Positions 1-5,856 of a DNA stretch of 6,469 nucleotides are shown here, in pieces. The DNA comes from Bacilli bacterium (GTDB taxonomy: Bacteria; Bacillota_I; Bacilli_A; RF39; UBA660), in NCBI GenBank assembly GCA_900772435.1, contig CAAHEM010000053.1, positions 1 to 6,469 on the forward strand, given 5' to 3'. Under the pieces are notes generated by a model, which was not told the DNA's origin, ran no database searches, and saw nothing but the letters and a program-made list of their open reading frames with translations. Within the stretch, counting starts at the first letter, position 1; every line of letters starts with the position of its first letter. The position numbers and the translations under genes are program-made.

Positions 1-65
1 AAGTCTTTTAATACTGGATTAAATCCATAATTTTTATTTATTTTATTTATACTTATTTCTATCAT
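1..65 (-). CDS. ABC-family ATPase, probably ABC-F (N-terminal fragment)
   Basis: Only the first 21 codons are in the window; the gene continues past the left edge. The start ATG at 65-63 is preceded by AAGGAG (82-77) with a rather long 11-nt spacer. The peptide begins MIEISINKINKNYG and continues FNPVLKD. This fits the first beta strands of an ABC nucleotide-binding domain: the aromatic residue of the K-x-Y-G motif is the usual A-loop position that stacks on ATP adenine, and VLKD is the strand just before the Walker A region. ISI-x-x-I-x-K-x-YGF-x-x-VL looks more like ABC-F proteins (soluble tandem-ATPase, ribosome-associated, often antibiotic resistance) than a transporter ATPase. The attenuator directly upstream also favours ABC-F. 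Walker A itself is outside the window, so the assignment is inferred from a short stretch. Confidence 0.55.
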   Translation of the reverse strand, partial: MIEISINKINKNYGFNPVLKD

Positions 66-96
66 AATTAATTTTACTCCTTTTTTGTTGCATGTT

Positions 97-143
97 AAAA
101 AAATCACACTTCCTGTTACTCAAAGGAATAACTAAAGTGTGAT
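97..143 (-). terminator. intrinsic terminator in the leader (attenuator)
   Basis: On the minus strand ATCACACTT (143-135) pairs perfectly with AAGTGTGAT (111-103), followed by six more T residues (102-97). Inside, GTTATT (132-127) can pair with AGTAAC (120-115), including one G-T wobble, around a CCTTTG loop, so the hairpin is two stacked stems with a small internal loop. It lies between the leader peptide and the start codon of the downstream ATPase, and its 5' arm contains the last leader codons. A terminator between promoter and gene indicates transcription attenuation. Confidence 0.78.
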
Positions 144-182
144 ATCACTACTATACATGATTTTAGTACCTATGTATTTCAT
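132..182 (-). CDS. 16-aa leader peptide (uORF) of the ABC-F gene
   Basis: The short ORF encodes MKYIGTKIMYSSDITL and stops at TAG (134-132). It starts at ATG 182-180, behind AAAGGTGAT (194-186), a 7-base match to the GGTGAT side of the anti-Shine-Dalgarno. The predicted transcription start is only about 14 nt upstream, so the RNA opens almost directly with this ORF. The last codons (ATC ACA CTT) form the 5' arm of the terminator at 143-103, so a ribosome paused near the end of the ORF would block that hairpin. I infer a regulatory peptide that senses ribosome-targeting drugs, as described for leaders of several ABC-F and erm genes; no known stalling motif was recognised. It was judged real from its ribosome site, promoter and terminator placement, not from homology. 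Confidence 0.55.
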   Translation of the reverse strand: MKYIGTKIMYSSDITL

Positions 183-190
183 AATATCAC
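139..190 (-). promoter_or_regulatory. candidate antiterminator hairpin competing with the attenuator
   Basis: GTGATAT (190-184), part of the leader ribosome binding site, is perfectly complementary to ATATCAC (145-139). Nested inside, ATACAT (177-172) pairs with ATGTAT (158-153). The outer arm at 145-139 overlaps the terminator's 5' arm (143-135), so the two structures exclude each other. The hairpin would form when the leader is not being translated, both hiding the leader ribosome site and preventing termination. The base pairing is seen directly; the switch is inferred. Confidence 0.45.
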
Positions 191-202
191 CTTTCCGAGC
201 AT

Positions 203-231
203 ATTATATCATAATAGTTTTATTTTTTCTA
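203..231 (-). promoter_or_regulatory. extended -10 promoter for the leader and ABC-F gene
   Basis: TAGAAA (231-226), a 17-nt spacer and TATAAT (208-203), with TG one base upstream of the -10 (TGA-TATAAT). The -10 matches the sigma-A consensus fully and the -35 matches 4 of 6. Predicted start near 197. It stands back to back with the plus-strand promoter at 241-269. Confidence 0.6.
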
Positions 232-240
232 TATGCTGTG

Positions 241-269
241 TTTACTAAAATATTTAATTATGCTATATT
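241..269 (+). promoter_or_regulatory. extended -10 promoter for a plus-strand small RNA
   Basis: TTTACT (241-246), a 17-nt spacer and TATATT (264-269), preceded by TG in extended -10 position (TGC-TATATT). The -10 matches 5 of 6 and the -35 matches 4 of 6. Predicted start near 276-277. No ORF of note follows on this strand; an intrinsic terminator lies about 70 nt downstream. In such AT-rich DNA promoter-like strings occur by chance, but spacing, TG element and downstream terminator agree. Confidence 0.5.
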
Positions 270-277
270 ATTGTTAG

Positions 278-289
278 TGAAACGTTTAG
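278..289 (+). repeat. 12-nt element at the 5' end of the small RNA (copy 1)
   Basis: TGAAACGTTTAG lies just after the predicted start of the plus-strand RNA. It matches 11 of 12 bases of TGAAATGTTTAG on the minus strand at 483-472, which sits at the same place relative to the other promoter. The core AAACGTTT is a perfect palindrome. Confidence 0.6.
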
Positions 290-322
290 CCCCCTGAGCT
301 GAGCATCACCAAAAGTTGGTAA

Positions 323-346
323 GCCTAACTAAGGTTAGGCGTTTTT
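323..346 (+). terminator. intrinsic terminator of the plus-strand small RNA
   Basis: GCCTAAC (323-329), loop TAAG, GTTAGGC (334-340): a perfect 7-bp stem followed by GTTTTT (341-346). The T-run is only on the plus side. Read on the minus strand the same hairpin covers the stop codon of the small peptide ORF but is followed by TTACC, so it would be a poor terminator in that direction. Confidence 0.7.
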
Positions 347-424
347 AATTGCAATTATTAAGATAATTAGAATTAAAAGTATAATTATAAATAATAGTAT
401 GCTTATAAGTCTATCTTTCTTCAT
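335..424 (-). CDS. 29-aa hydrophobic single-span membrane peptide (toxin-like)
   Basis: The ORF starts at ATG 424-422 behind AAGGAG (439-434, 9-nt spacer) and stops at TAA 337-335. The peptide opens MKKDR, continues with about 21 residues that are almost all Leu/Ile/Phe, and ends IKNA: a charged N-terminus, one membrane span and a short polar tail. There are no recognisable enzyme or family motifs. Its size and shape match small membrane peptides such as type I toxins, and the setting agrees: its own TTGACA promoter, a ribosome site folded into a hairpin and a convergent short RNA over its 3' end. AT-rich DNA yields Ile/Leu-rich short ORFs by chance, so the ribosome site and promoter are the main support. 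Alternatives are a membrane regulator peptide or an extra leader for the ABC-F gene downstream. Confidence 0.5.
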   Translation of the reverse strand: MKKDRLISILLFIIILLILIILIIAIKNA

Positions 425-430
425 AAATAC

Positions 431-463
431 CATCTCCTTATAATTTAGTTATTATTTGAGATG
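431..463 (-). promoter_or_regulatory. hairpin hiding the small peptide's ribosome binding site
   Basis: CATCTC (463-458) pairs perfectly with GAGATG (436-431), which includes most of the Shine-Dalgarno AAGGAG (439-434). Inside, ATAAT (455-451) pairs with ATTAT (444-440) around an AACTAA loop. Translation would be low unless the structure opens or the RNA is processed. Sequestered ribosome sites are typical of type I toxin mRNAs; here that function is inferred. Confidence 0.5.
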
Positions 464-471
464 ACGCACAA

Positions 472-483
472 CTAAACATTTCA
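472..483 (-). repeat. 12-nt element at the 5' end of the small peptide mRNA (copy 2)
   Basis: TGAAATGTTTAG reads from 483 to 472, at the predicted transcription start of the small peptide mRNA. It can pair over 12 bases (one G-U wobble) with CTAAACGTTTCA at 289-278 in the same mRNA's possible 3' region. Through the AAAyGTTT core it can also pair over 8 bases with the 5' end of the plus-strand small RNA. Confidence 0.6.
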
Positions 484-489
484 AAATGC

Positions 490-519
490 AAAGTAGCATA
501 TATAGATATTTAATGTCAA
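490..519 (-). promoter_or_regulatory. promoter of the small hydrophobic peptide
   Basis: A consensus -35 TTGACA (519-514), an 18-nt spacer and TACTTT (495-490), with TG one base upstream of the -10 (TGC-TACTTT). The -10 itself is weak (3 of 6) and is helped by the TG element. Predicted start near 483, giving a 5' untranslated region of about 60 nt. Confidence 0.5.
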
Positions 520-633
520 AAAGATATAAATTAATTTAAAGTCTAAAATCTATATTTAAAATATAATTATACCCCTATAGAAAATTATAAATATGGTACT
601 ATAACTAGCTAAAAATTTTATTTTATATAAACT

Positions 634-660
634 AAAAACAAGTAATTTTTTACTTGTTTT
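634..660 (-). terminator. intrinsic terminator overlapping the kinase stop codon
   Basis: On the minus strand AAAACAAGTAA (660-650), loop AAAA, TTACTTGTTTT (645-635) forms an 11-bp stem continuing into T and a T-rich stretch. The TAA at the end of the first arm is the kinase stop codon. The stem is AT-rich and nearly symmetrical and could also stop plus-strand transcription. Confidence 0.6.
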
Positions 661-2929
661 CTTTTAAATATTTACTAACTACATCAATTATTCTTTTATA
701 TTCAGTTTCTAGTTCATTAAAATGTTCTTTTATGTAATCTTTATCTCCATCTTTACTTTTAAGTTCATGGTCTAGTGATAATTTAGCTAATTCTGTAAAA
801 CCAAAGTATTTAGAATCGCTTTTTAATGAATGTACATCTACTGAATATTCTTTCATATTTTCTTTGTTAGAAACTATTCTATTCCATTTTTCATCTATTT
901 CTTTGAACCAGTCATTAAGCATTTCTTTGTACATTTCTATGCTTCCGAAGTTTTCTAATCCCACTTTATAATCAATATTTGCATCTTCGAGAATCTTTTC
1001 ATTATTATTAGTTTCTTCTTTTTCTTCTTCATCAAGTGGTTTCATTTCTACTCCGAATTCATATTTAGGTACATCTTTCCATCTATCTTCAGAAGATTCT
1101 TTTTCATTATTAAATATTTTATCTAATTTTTCTTTTAAACCATCTTTGTTAAATGGTTTTGCTAAATAATCAGCGAATCCTTCTTTAATATATTTTTCTT
1201 TTGAACCAGCTACTGCATCTGCGGTTAAAGCTATTACAGGAGTATTAAATCCATTTATTTCTTTTAATTTTTTTAATGCTTCTTCTCCATTCATAACAGG
1301 CATCATTATATCCATTAAGATAATATCATAATCATTATTAGAAGCAACCATATTTATACATTCACTACCATTATAACATTCATCTACTTTTTTGATATTT
1401 AATGCATCTGTTACTCTTCTTGCTACTTTAACATTTAGTTTATTATCATCTACTATTAATACTTTTTTATTTATATAATCTATATTATTTGAAGTATCAT
1501 TTTTACTTGTATTTTCTTTATATGGTTTTGACATCTTACTTATCTTTTGAGGGATATTAACCATAAATATTGACCCTAGTCCATATTGACTTTGTACATT
1601 TATCTTTCCTCCCATCATTTCAACTAGTCTTTTTGTGATTGCTAGTCCTAAACCTGTTCCTTCAGTAGTTGAGTTTCTCTCAATATCTAATCTTTCAAAT
1701 TTAGTGAATAGTTTTTCTATATCTTCTTTTTTAATACCTCTTCCGCTATCTTGAACAGTTATTATTAATTTACAAGTATCATCTTTATTTATGCATTTAA
1801 CATTAAGATTAATGTGACCTTTTTCTGTATACTTAATAGCATTTGTTAGTAAATTGTTTATTATTTGTTTCATATGAGCTTTATCACCTAATAGTTCATA
1901 TGGTATATCTTCTGCGATATTTGTATGTAGTTCTACTGGTTTATCACCAATACGTGTGCTTGATACTCTTGCTAAAGTTTCTACTTCTTCCTTAAAGTTA
2001 TATGGAATTTCTACTATTTCCATCTTTTCACTTTCTATTTTACTTATATCCATAATGTTTCCAACTATTTCTAGAAGTGTTTGTGAAGCTGAAACTATAT
2101 CTTTTAAATCTTCTTTCATATCTTTAGGACAGTTAGCTCTTTCTTCTAAGTTTTCTGAAAGACCAACTATCGCATTTAATGGTGTTCTTATTTCATGGGA
2201 CATACTACTTAAGAAATCTGACTTGGCTCTATTAGCTCTTTCTGCTTGATCTTTTGCTACGTTTAATTGTTCAATAACTCTTATATCTGGGTTCTCTATT
2301 GTAAAATACATTAAATAATCAAAGAAAGTTAATGATATTGAAATTACAATCAAATATGGATTTAGTGAAAATAAAATCATTAATATAATAGCTAATATAA
2401 CTATACCTAAAACTGGTATATATCTTCTATCTGCTTTTCTTATATTTAATAAAGCTATTAATATAGATAAAAATGCATAAGTACCGCATACTAAATATGT
2501 AAAGATTATAGCACTTCCATCAACACTATAATTATTTCCCATACTAATTACATTTACATTTAGAAATGCTATTATTATTGCAAAAATTATATCTAATAGT
2601 GCAAATCCTTTTATAATCCTATAACTTTTTTCTTCTTCGTAATTATTTACGATAAATAACATATAAATTAAAATACCATTTAAGAATATAATCAATAATA
2701 TAAAATCTATTTTATTTAACATACTTATTACATTAGTTATAGATGATATTTCATGAATACTTGCGATAAGTTGTAATGTTGTTACGATTATACTATCTAT
2801 AACACTTACTATTATCATTCCTGAAAATATTTTATTTTCTATTAATGGATATCTCCTTTTTAAAAAATAAGCAAAACACAATAATATAGAAAAAAATACT
2901 GATCCTGCTGGTAATAATATTCCTCCCAT
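650..2929 (-). CDS. membrane-bound hybrid histidine kinase with receiver and HPt domains
   Basis: A 759-residue sensor kinase predicted to autophosphorylate and pass phosphate His-Asp-His. Residues 1-210 form about seven membrane spans with no large outside loop, so the signal is probably sensed in or near the membrane. A short linker leads to HisKA with the phosphorylated His in [11 protein letters not shown] (H245). The ATPase domain has the N box around N363, DSGRG (394-398) and GTGLGL (424-429). The receiver has VDDN (493-496), phospho-acceptor D540 in MDIMMP, T569 and K591. A C-terminal HPt domain (about 647-759) has H700 in VHSLKSDS. All catalytic residues are present. The start at 2929 follows AGGAGG (2939-2934). 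An in-frame ATG at 2953 adds 8 residues but has no ribosome site and overlaps a -10 box. The acyltransferase lies 61 bp upstream. No response regulator with an output domain is in view, so the final target is unknown. Confidence 0.93.
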   Translation of the reverse strand: MGGILLPAGSVFFSILLCFAYFLKRRYPLIENKIFSGMIIVSVIDSIIVTTLQLIASIHEISSITNVISMLNKIDFILLIIFLNGILIYMLFIVNNYEEEKSYRIIKGFALLDIIFAIIIAFLNVNVISMGNNYSVDGSAIIFTYLVCGTYAFLSILIALLNIRKADRRYIPVLGIVILAIILMILFSLNPYLIVISISLTFFDYLMYFTIENPDIRVIEQLNVAKDQAERANRAKSDFLSSMSHEIRTPLNAIVGLSENLEERANCPKDMKEDLKDIVSASQTLLEIVGNIMDISKIESEKMEIVEIPYNFKEEVETLARVSSTRIGDKPVELHTNIAEDIPYELLGDKAHMKQIINNLLTNAIKYTEKGHINLNVKCINKDDTCKLIITVQDSGRGIKKEDIEKLFTKFERLDIERNSTTEGTGLGLAITKRLVEMMGGKINVQSQYGLGSIFMVNIPQKISKMSKPYKENTSKNDTSNNIDYINKKVLIVDDNKLNVKVARRVTDALNIKKVDECYNGSECINMVASNNDYDIILMDIMMPVMNGEEALKKLKEINGFNTPVIALTADAVAGSKEKYIKEGFADYLAKPFNKDGLKEKLDKIFNNEKESSEDRWKDVPKYEFGVEMKPLDEEEKEETNNNEKILEDANIDYKVGLENFGSIEMYKEMLNDWFKEIDEKWNRIVSNKENMKEYSVDVHSLKSDSKYFGFTELAKLSLDHELKSKDGDKDYIKEHFNELETEYKRIIDVVSKYLKENK

Positions 2930-2951
2930 AAGTCCTCCTACTATTACAAAC

Positions 2952-2980
2952 ATTATATCAGTTTTTTTCTTGTTAATAAA
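2952..2980 (-). promoter_or_regulatory. extended -10 promoter just upstream of the kinase
   Basis: TTTATT (2980-2975), a 17-nt spacer and TATAAT (2957-2952) with TG in extended position (TGA-TATAAT). The -35 is weak (3 of 6). Predicted start near 2945, giving a very short leader with AGGAGG at 2939-2934 and ATG at 2929. The kinase may therefore be transcribed alone as well as by read-through from the acyltransferase, since no clear terminator separates them. Confidence 0.5.
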
Positions 2981-2990
2981 CTATTTTAAA

Positions 2991-4106
2991 TTAATATCTA
3001 TGTTGAAAGTCATTTCTTTTTAATTCTTTTACTAATTCTTTTGCTTTTGTAACTTCTAAAGCATTTTCTCTAGTTATTTCTTGATTAGCAATTGGTTCCC
3101 ATACTAGTAACGGATCATGTTTACTTCTTTTATCAGCACTTATTTCTATTTCTAAATCGTATTTTCCTGTTGTAGCAACTCTTTTTTCTAATTCGTCTTC
3201 CCAGGCTTCTGTTGCATCTTTATATCCTTTAAGTACTTCTTCTCTACTTGATTTTCCAAATTTTTCTATTAGTTTCCAATACCAAGTTTGCATTCTATCT
3301 CTAACATATGCAATTCCTTCTTCTTCAGTCATTCCATCTAGAATGATTGGATCGTCTACGATTGTATGTATTGGATTATCTTTTCCTGGTTTATGTGTAT
3401 TATTAATATAATGAATTATTGGTACGATTGGATAGAACGTTCCATCTTCTTTCTTAGCTATTCTATAAAAGCCACTCCAAAAGTCTAACATTCCGCCGTT
3501 TGGTTTTTTATTCCATACACCTTCAGGACAAACCATAAGACTAGTTCCATTTTCTAATACATATTTACTTCTTTCAATAGAACTCTTCTTACTTTCTGAA
3601 ACTTTTCTATTTACCATTACAACGCCATTTTTGCAAGCTAATAATCCATCAATTGTCCCATAAAATTGTGGTAGGCTTCCAAAAACAATATATGCTCTTT
3701 TTTCACTTGCTAAAATTGTTGCTAGCACATCATCTTTGAATCCATGATTTGTTACGAAAATTACTGGTTCATCACCAACTTTAGCTTTACCTTCAAAATT
3801 CTTTCTATCTTCTCCAGGAAATATTTCATTATCTCCTTCTAATAATTTAGCTCTGTTTTCGATAATTTGTGGATTTTTTAAGAAATATTTTCCTAATTTA
3901 ATAATAATCTTATGTATTATTTTTCCTTTTTCAAAATCTGACTTTGGTAAAGATACATCTATATCATTATCTAACAAATAAGAATAATTCTTAATCATAT
4001 AATCAAATATTACACTAGTACTTTCTCCAGCAGTCAAATCATTTTCATTTTTTATTAATCCTAATCTTAATAATTCATTTAGAATAAACCTTGATTCTTT
4101 ATTCAT
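2991..4106 (-). CDS. PlsC-like 1-acylglycerol-phosphate acyltransferase family protein
   Basis: A 371-residue protein with the glycerolipid acyltransferase core in the middle. It has the HX4D catalytic motif (H121-D126 in TNHGFKDD), a motif-II-like GVVMVNR (161-167) and the glycerol-phosphate-binding PEG motif in VCPEGVWN (E195). The family moves an acyl chain from acyl-ACP or acyl-CoA to lysophosphatidic acid or a related acceptor at the inner membrane face. The protein is longer than classical PlsC (about 240 residues): roughly 110 residues precede the core and a charged tail of about 100 follows it. No clear membrane span is visible, so it is probably a peripheral membrane protein. The start follows AAAGGGG (4119-4113, 6-nt spacer). 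It has its own promoter and is separated from the upstream transporter gene by a terminator. The family is firm; the acyl acceptor is unknown. Confidence 0.88.
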   Translation of the reverse strand: MNKESRFILNELLRLGLIKNENDLTAGESTSVIFDYMIKNYSYLLDNDIDVSLPKSDFEKGKIIHKIIIKLGKYFLKNPQIIENRAKLLEGDNEIFPGEDRKNFEGKAKVGDEPVIFVTNHGFKDDVLATILASEKRAYIVFGSLPQFYGTIDGLLACKNGVVMVNRKVSESKKSSIERSKYVLENGTSLMVCPEGVWNKKPNGGMLDFWSGFYRIAKKEDGTFYPIVPIIHYINNTHKPGKDNPIHTIVDDPIILDGMTEEEGIAYVRDRMQTWYWKLIEKFGKSSREEVLKGYKDATEAWEDELEKRVATTGKYDLEIEISADKRSKHDPLLVWEPIANQEITRENALEVTKAKELVKELKRNDFQHRY

Positions 4107-4113
4107 AATATAC

Positions 4114-4163
4114 CCCTTTAAAATTGAGCTTATTATAACATAAAGTTAATAATTTTTAAAGGG
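4114..4163. repeat. 10-bp inverted repeat flanking the acyltransferase promoter
   Basis: CCCTTTAAAA (4114-4123) and TTTTAAAGGG (4154-4163) are perfect inverted copies 30 bp apart. The outer copy covers the -35 box (4155-4160), the inner one the ribosome binding site. They could be two half-operators for a looping or dimeric regulator, or a chance match between an A/T-rich -35 and a Shine-Dalgarno. Confidence 0.4.
4132..4160 (-). promoter_or_regulatory. extended -10 promoter of the acyltransferase gene
   Basis: TTTAAA (4160-4155), a 17-nt spacer and TATAAT (4137-4132) with TG in extended position (TGT-TATAAT). The -10 is a full match and the -35 matches 4 of 6. Predicted start near 4125, about 20 nt before the start codon. 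It follows the terminator at 4194-4218, so this is a new transcription unit. Confidence 0.6.
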
Positions 4164-4193
4164 TTTTGTTACATATTTGATACTTTATAAAAT

Positions 4194-4218
4194 AAAAGAT
4201 GCTATTTCTAGCACCTTT
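4194..4218 (-). terminator. intrinsic terminator after the MMPL/secreted-protein gene
   Basis: On the minus strand AAAGGTGCTA (4218-4209), a GAAA tetraloop and TAGCATCTTT (4204-4195) form a 10-bp stem with one G-T wobble, followed by TATTTTAT. It begins directly after the TAG stop codon. Confidence 0.78.
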
Positions 4219-5856
4219 CTATTCACTAATCATCATTATGAATTTAGTTTTACCATCAGTATTTTTATCTTTCATACTGAATGAATTGTATTCATTTCCT
4301 AAGTCTATAAGTTTTTCAACCTTCTTAGTATAAGTTTTAACTTTACCATTTAATACACTTGTTATTTTAGAAATACCTTCTTTATTGAATTTATTAAGTC
4401 CATCGTATAAAGTAGTTGCTCCTTTTAATATTTCTGAGTTTTTAGTATTAAATGTATTTGTAAGGCTTGTTAAATAATCAACGCTTTCACTTAATTCTTT
4501 AATTCCTTCATACATCTTATCACTATTAGTTGCTAAGTAATTTACTGATGGAGCAAGTTTATCAACATTAGTAATTAAATCTTTAGAACTACTAGCTAAA
4601 GCACTTACATTTTTATTTAGAGCACTTATGCTACTATTTAAATTATCAATATTTATTTTCATAGAAGTTAATGTTTTAAAGTCTATACTCTTTTGTAAGT
4701 TAGTTATTTCTGCTTCTAATAAAGTTTTTGTATTTTCATCAGTTGTTGTTTCTTTTATATATGTTAATGTTTCAATATGTTTAGTCATTGTTGATAATGT
4801 GTTATCTACTGTTGTACTTAATAATTCTGATTGTTTAGCTAGTTCATTTGTTTTTGTTGATAATGTGTTAATGCCTGTTGCTAAGTTTACTATTGAACCA
4901 GTATATGTACTTAAACCTTTTACTTGTTCATTTAAGTTTTGAATACCTTGATTTAATGCATTATATTTTTCTACTAAACCTTTAACACTATTATCTAAGT
5001 TATTCATACCGCCATTATATTTAGTAAATCCATCGTTGTATGCTTTGATACCATTCTTTAAGTCATTACTTCCGTTTACTAACTGTTTAGTACTTGTTCC
5101 TAGTTTGTTAACACTATTATATAATTTATTTAAATCACTAAATGATGAAGTATCAACGTCTTCAAATAAGTTTGAAGTAGCTACTGAATAAATATTAGTA
5201 AATTCATATGAAGTAGTAGTATATTCAATAGTAATTGTATCTAATCCTTTTAAATCGTCAATCTTTAAACTTTCATAAAGTCCTGGAGCACTATATCCAA
5301 GAACCATATAACTAATACCATTATCTACGATTTTACCATTATCTACTTTTAAATTAGTTATATTATCTTTGTTAAATGTCATAAGTGAAGTAATCATAAA
5401 TGGAGTATATAATGTTTCTTTTTTACCATTAACATTTACTTTCTTTTTAGAAGTATTTTCATACTTAATTACTATTTTAATTTTTCCACTTTTTCCAGTT
5501 AATTCTTTAGATGTATATTCTTTCCCATCTAGATAATATTTAATAGTTGTTTTGATTGGAAGACTTTTTGTTGAAGTACCTTTATAGAATATATCTTCTC
5601 CTTTAGAACTCCATGTAAGTGAATTATCTATAAGATCGAATCTTTCGTCTCCATTAACATTTACTATATCTTTAAGATTAGTTCTATCGTTATATTTACC
5701 TTCTTTTACATTTTGAATATGGTTGCTTACTATAGTTTTATCAACACTACCATCACTATTTAATCTTGAATAAACAGTTTCATCTTTAGTAGTAGCAAAT
5801 ACGCTTAATGGTAATGTTAATGTTATAAGTAAAGCAGCTAATACTTTCTTATTCAT
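4219..5856 (-). CDS. secreted heptad-repeat (YhgE/Pip-like) protein, alternative product from an internal start
   Basis: An in-frame ATG at 5856-5854 follows AGAAGGA (5869-5863, 6-nt spacer) and would give a free 545-residue protein. Residues 1-21 form a signal peptide (KK, then a Leu-rich core, then SVFA) with a likely cut before TTKDE. Residues 25-225 look beta-rich: DETVYSRLNSDGSV, then a stretch ending in YTTTSYEF. Residues 240-510 are a long coiled coil with L-x-x-G and L-x-x-S spacing (KQLVNGSNDLKNGIKAYNDG and similar), as in YhgE/Pip-type proteins found beside MMPL transporters. The C-terminus ends KTKFIMMISE with no anchor span and no LPxTG motif, and there is no Cys. It probably acts outside the membrane as a partner of the MMPL pump. 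Its exact role is unknown to me. Confidence 0.6.
   Translation of the reverse strand: MNKKVLAALLITLTLPLSVFATTKDETVYSRLNSDGSVDKTIVSNHIQNVKEGKYNDRTNLKDIVNVNGDERFDLIDNSLTWSSKGEDIFYKGTSTKSLPIKTTIKYYLDGKEYTSKELTGKSGKIKIVIKYENTSKKKVNVNGKKETLYTPFMITSLMTFNKDNITNLKVDNGKIVDNGISYMVLGYSAPGLYESLKIDDLKGLDTITIEYTTTSYEFTNIYSVATSNLFEDVDTSSFSDLNKLYNSVNKLGTSTKQLVNGSNDLKNGIKAYNDGFTKYNGGMNNLDNSVKGLVEKYNALNQGIQNLNEQVKGLSTYTGSIVNLATGINTLSTKTNELAKQSELLSTTVDNTLSTMTKHIETLTYIKETTTDENTKTLLEAEITNLQKSIDFKTLTSMKINIDNLNSSISALNKNVSALASSSKDLITNVDKLAPSVNYLATNSDKMYEGIKELSESVDYLTSLTNTFNTKNSEILKGATTLYDGLNKFNKEGISKITSVLNGKVKTYTKKVEKLIDLGNEYNSFSMKDKNTDGKTKFIMMISE

Larger units (their letters stand above)
276..346 (+). ncRNA. putative ~70-nt small RNA, convergent with the small peptide gene
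   Basis: The interval lies between the plus-strand promoter at 241-269 and the intrinsic terminator at 323-346 and has no meaningful ORF. It contains the richest G/C patch of the area (the C-run around 290-295 and GAGCTGAGC). It has two clear hairpins: ACCAA/TTGGT (308-320) and GCCTAAC/GTTAGGC (323-340). Its last ~12 nt are complementary to the end of the 29-codon peptide ORF on the minus strand, and the rest is complementary to that mRNA's 3' untranslated region if it extends that far. It fits no riboswitch, tRNA, SRP RNA or tmRNA consensus I know. An antisense regulator of the small peptide is the best guess. Confidence 0.4.

Noticed and set aside
276..346. A known riboswitch, T-box, tRNA, SRP RNA or tmRNA at the G/C-rich patch.
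   Set aside because: None of the conserved core strings I know for these classes are present on either strand. It was kept only as an unclassified small RNA candidate.
520..634. A/T-rich palindromic strings and a TATAAT around 569-574 as another promoter or operator.
   Set aside because: No acceptable -35 lies at the right distance and the palindromes are only A/T, as expected by chance at this composition.
1956..2249. A 97-codon plus-strand ORF inside the kinase gene.
   Set aside because: It is antisense to the HisKA region, has no recognisable protein features, and is explained by codon bias of the strongly supported kinase on the other strand.
4628..4942. A 104-codon plus-strand ORF inside the secreted heptad-repeat protein.
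   Set aside because: It is antisense to the coiled-coil region. Its Val/Ser/Phe-rich composition is what reverse reading of Asn/Lys/Thr-rich repeats produces, and no ribosome site or domain supports it.
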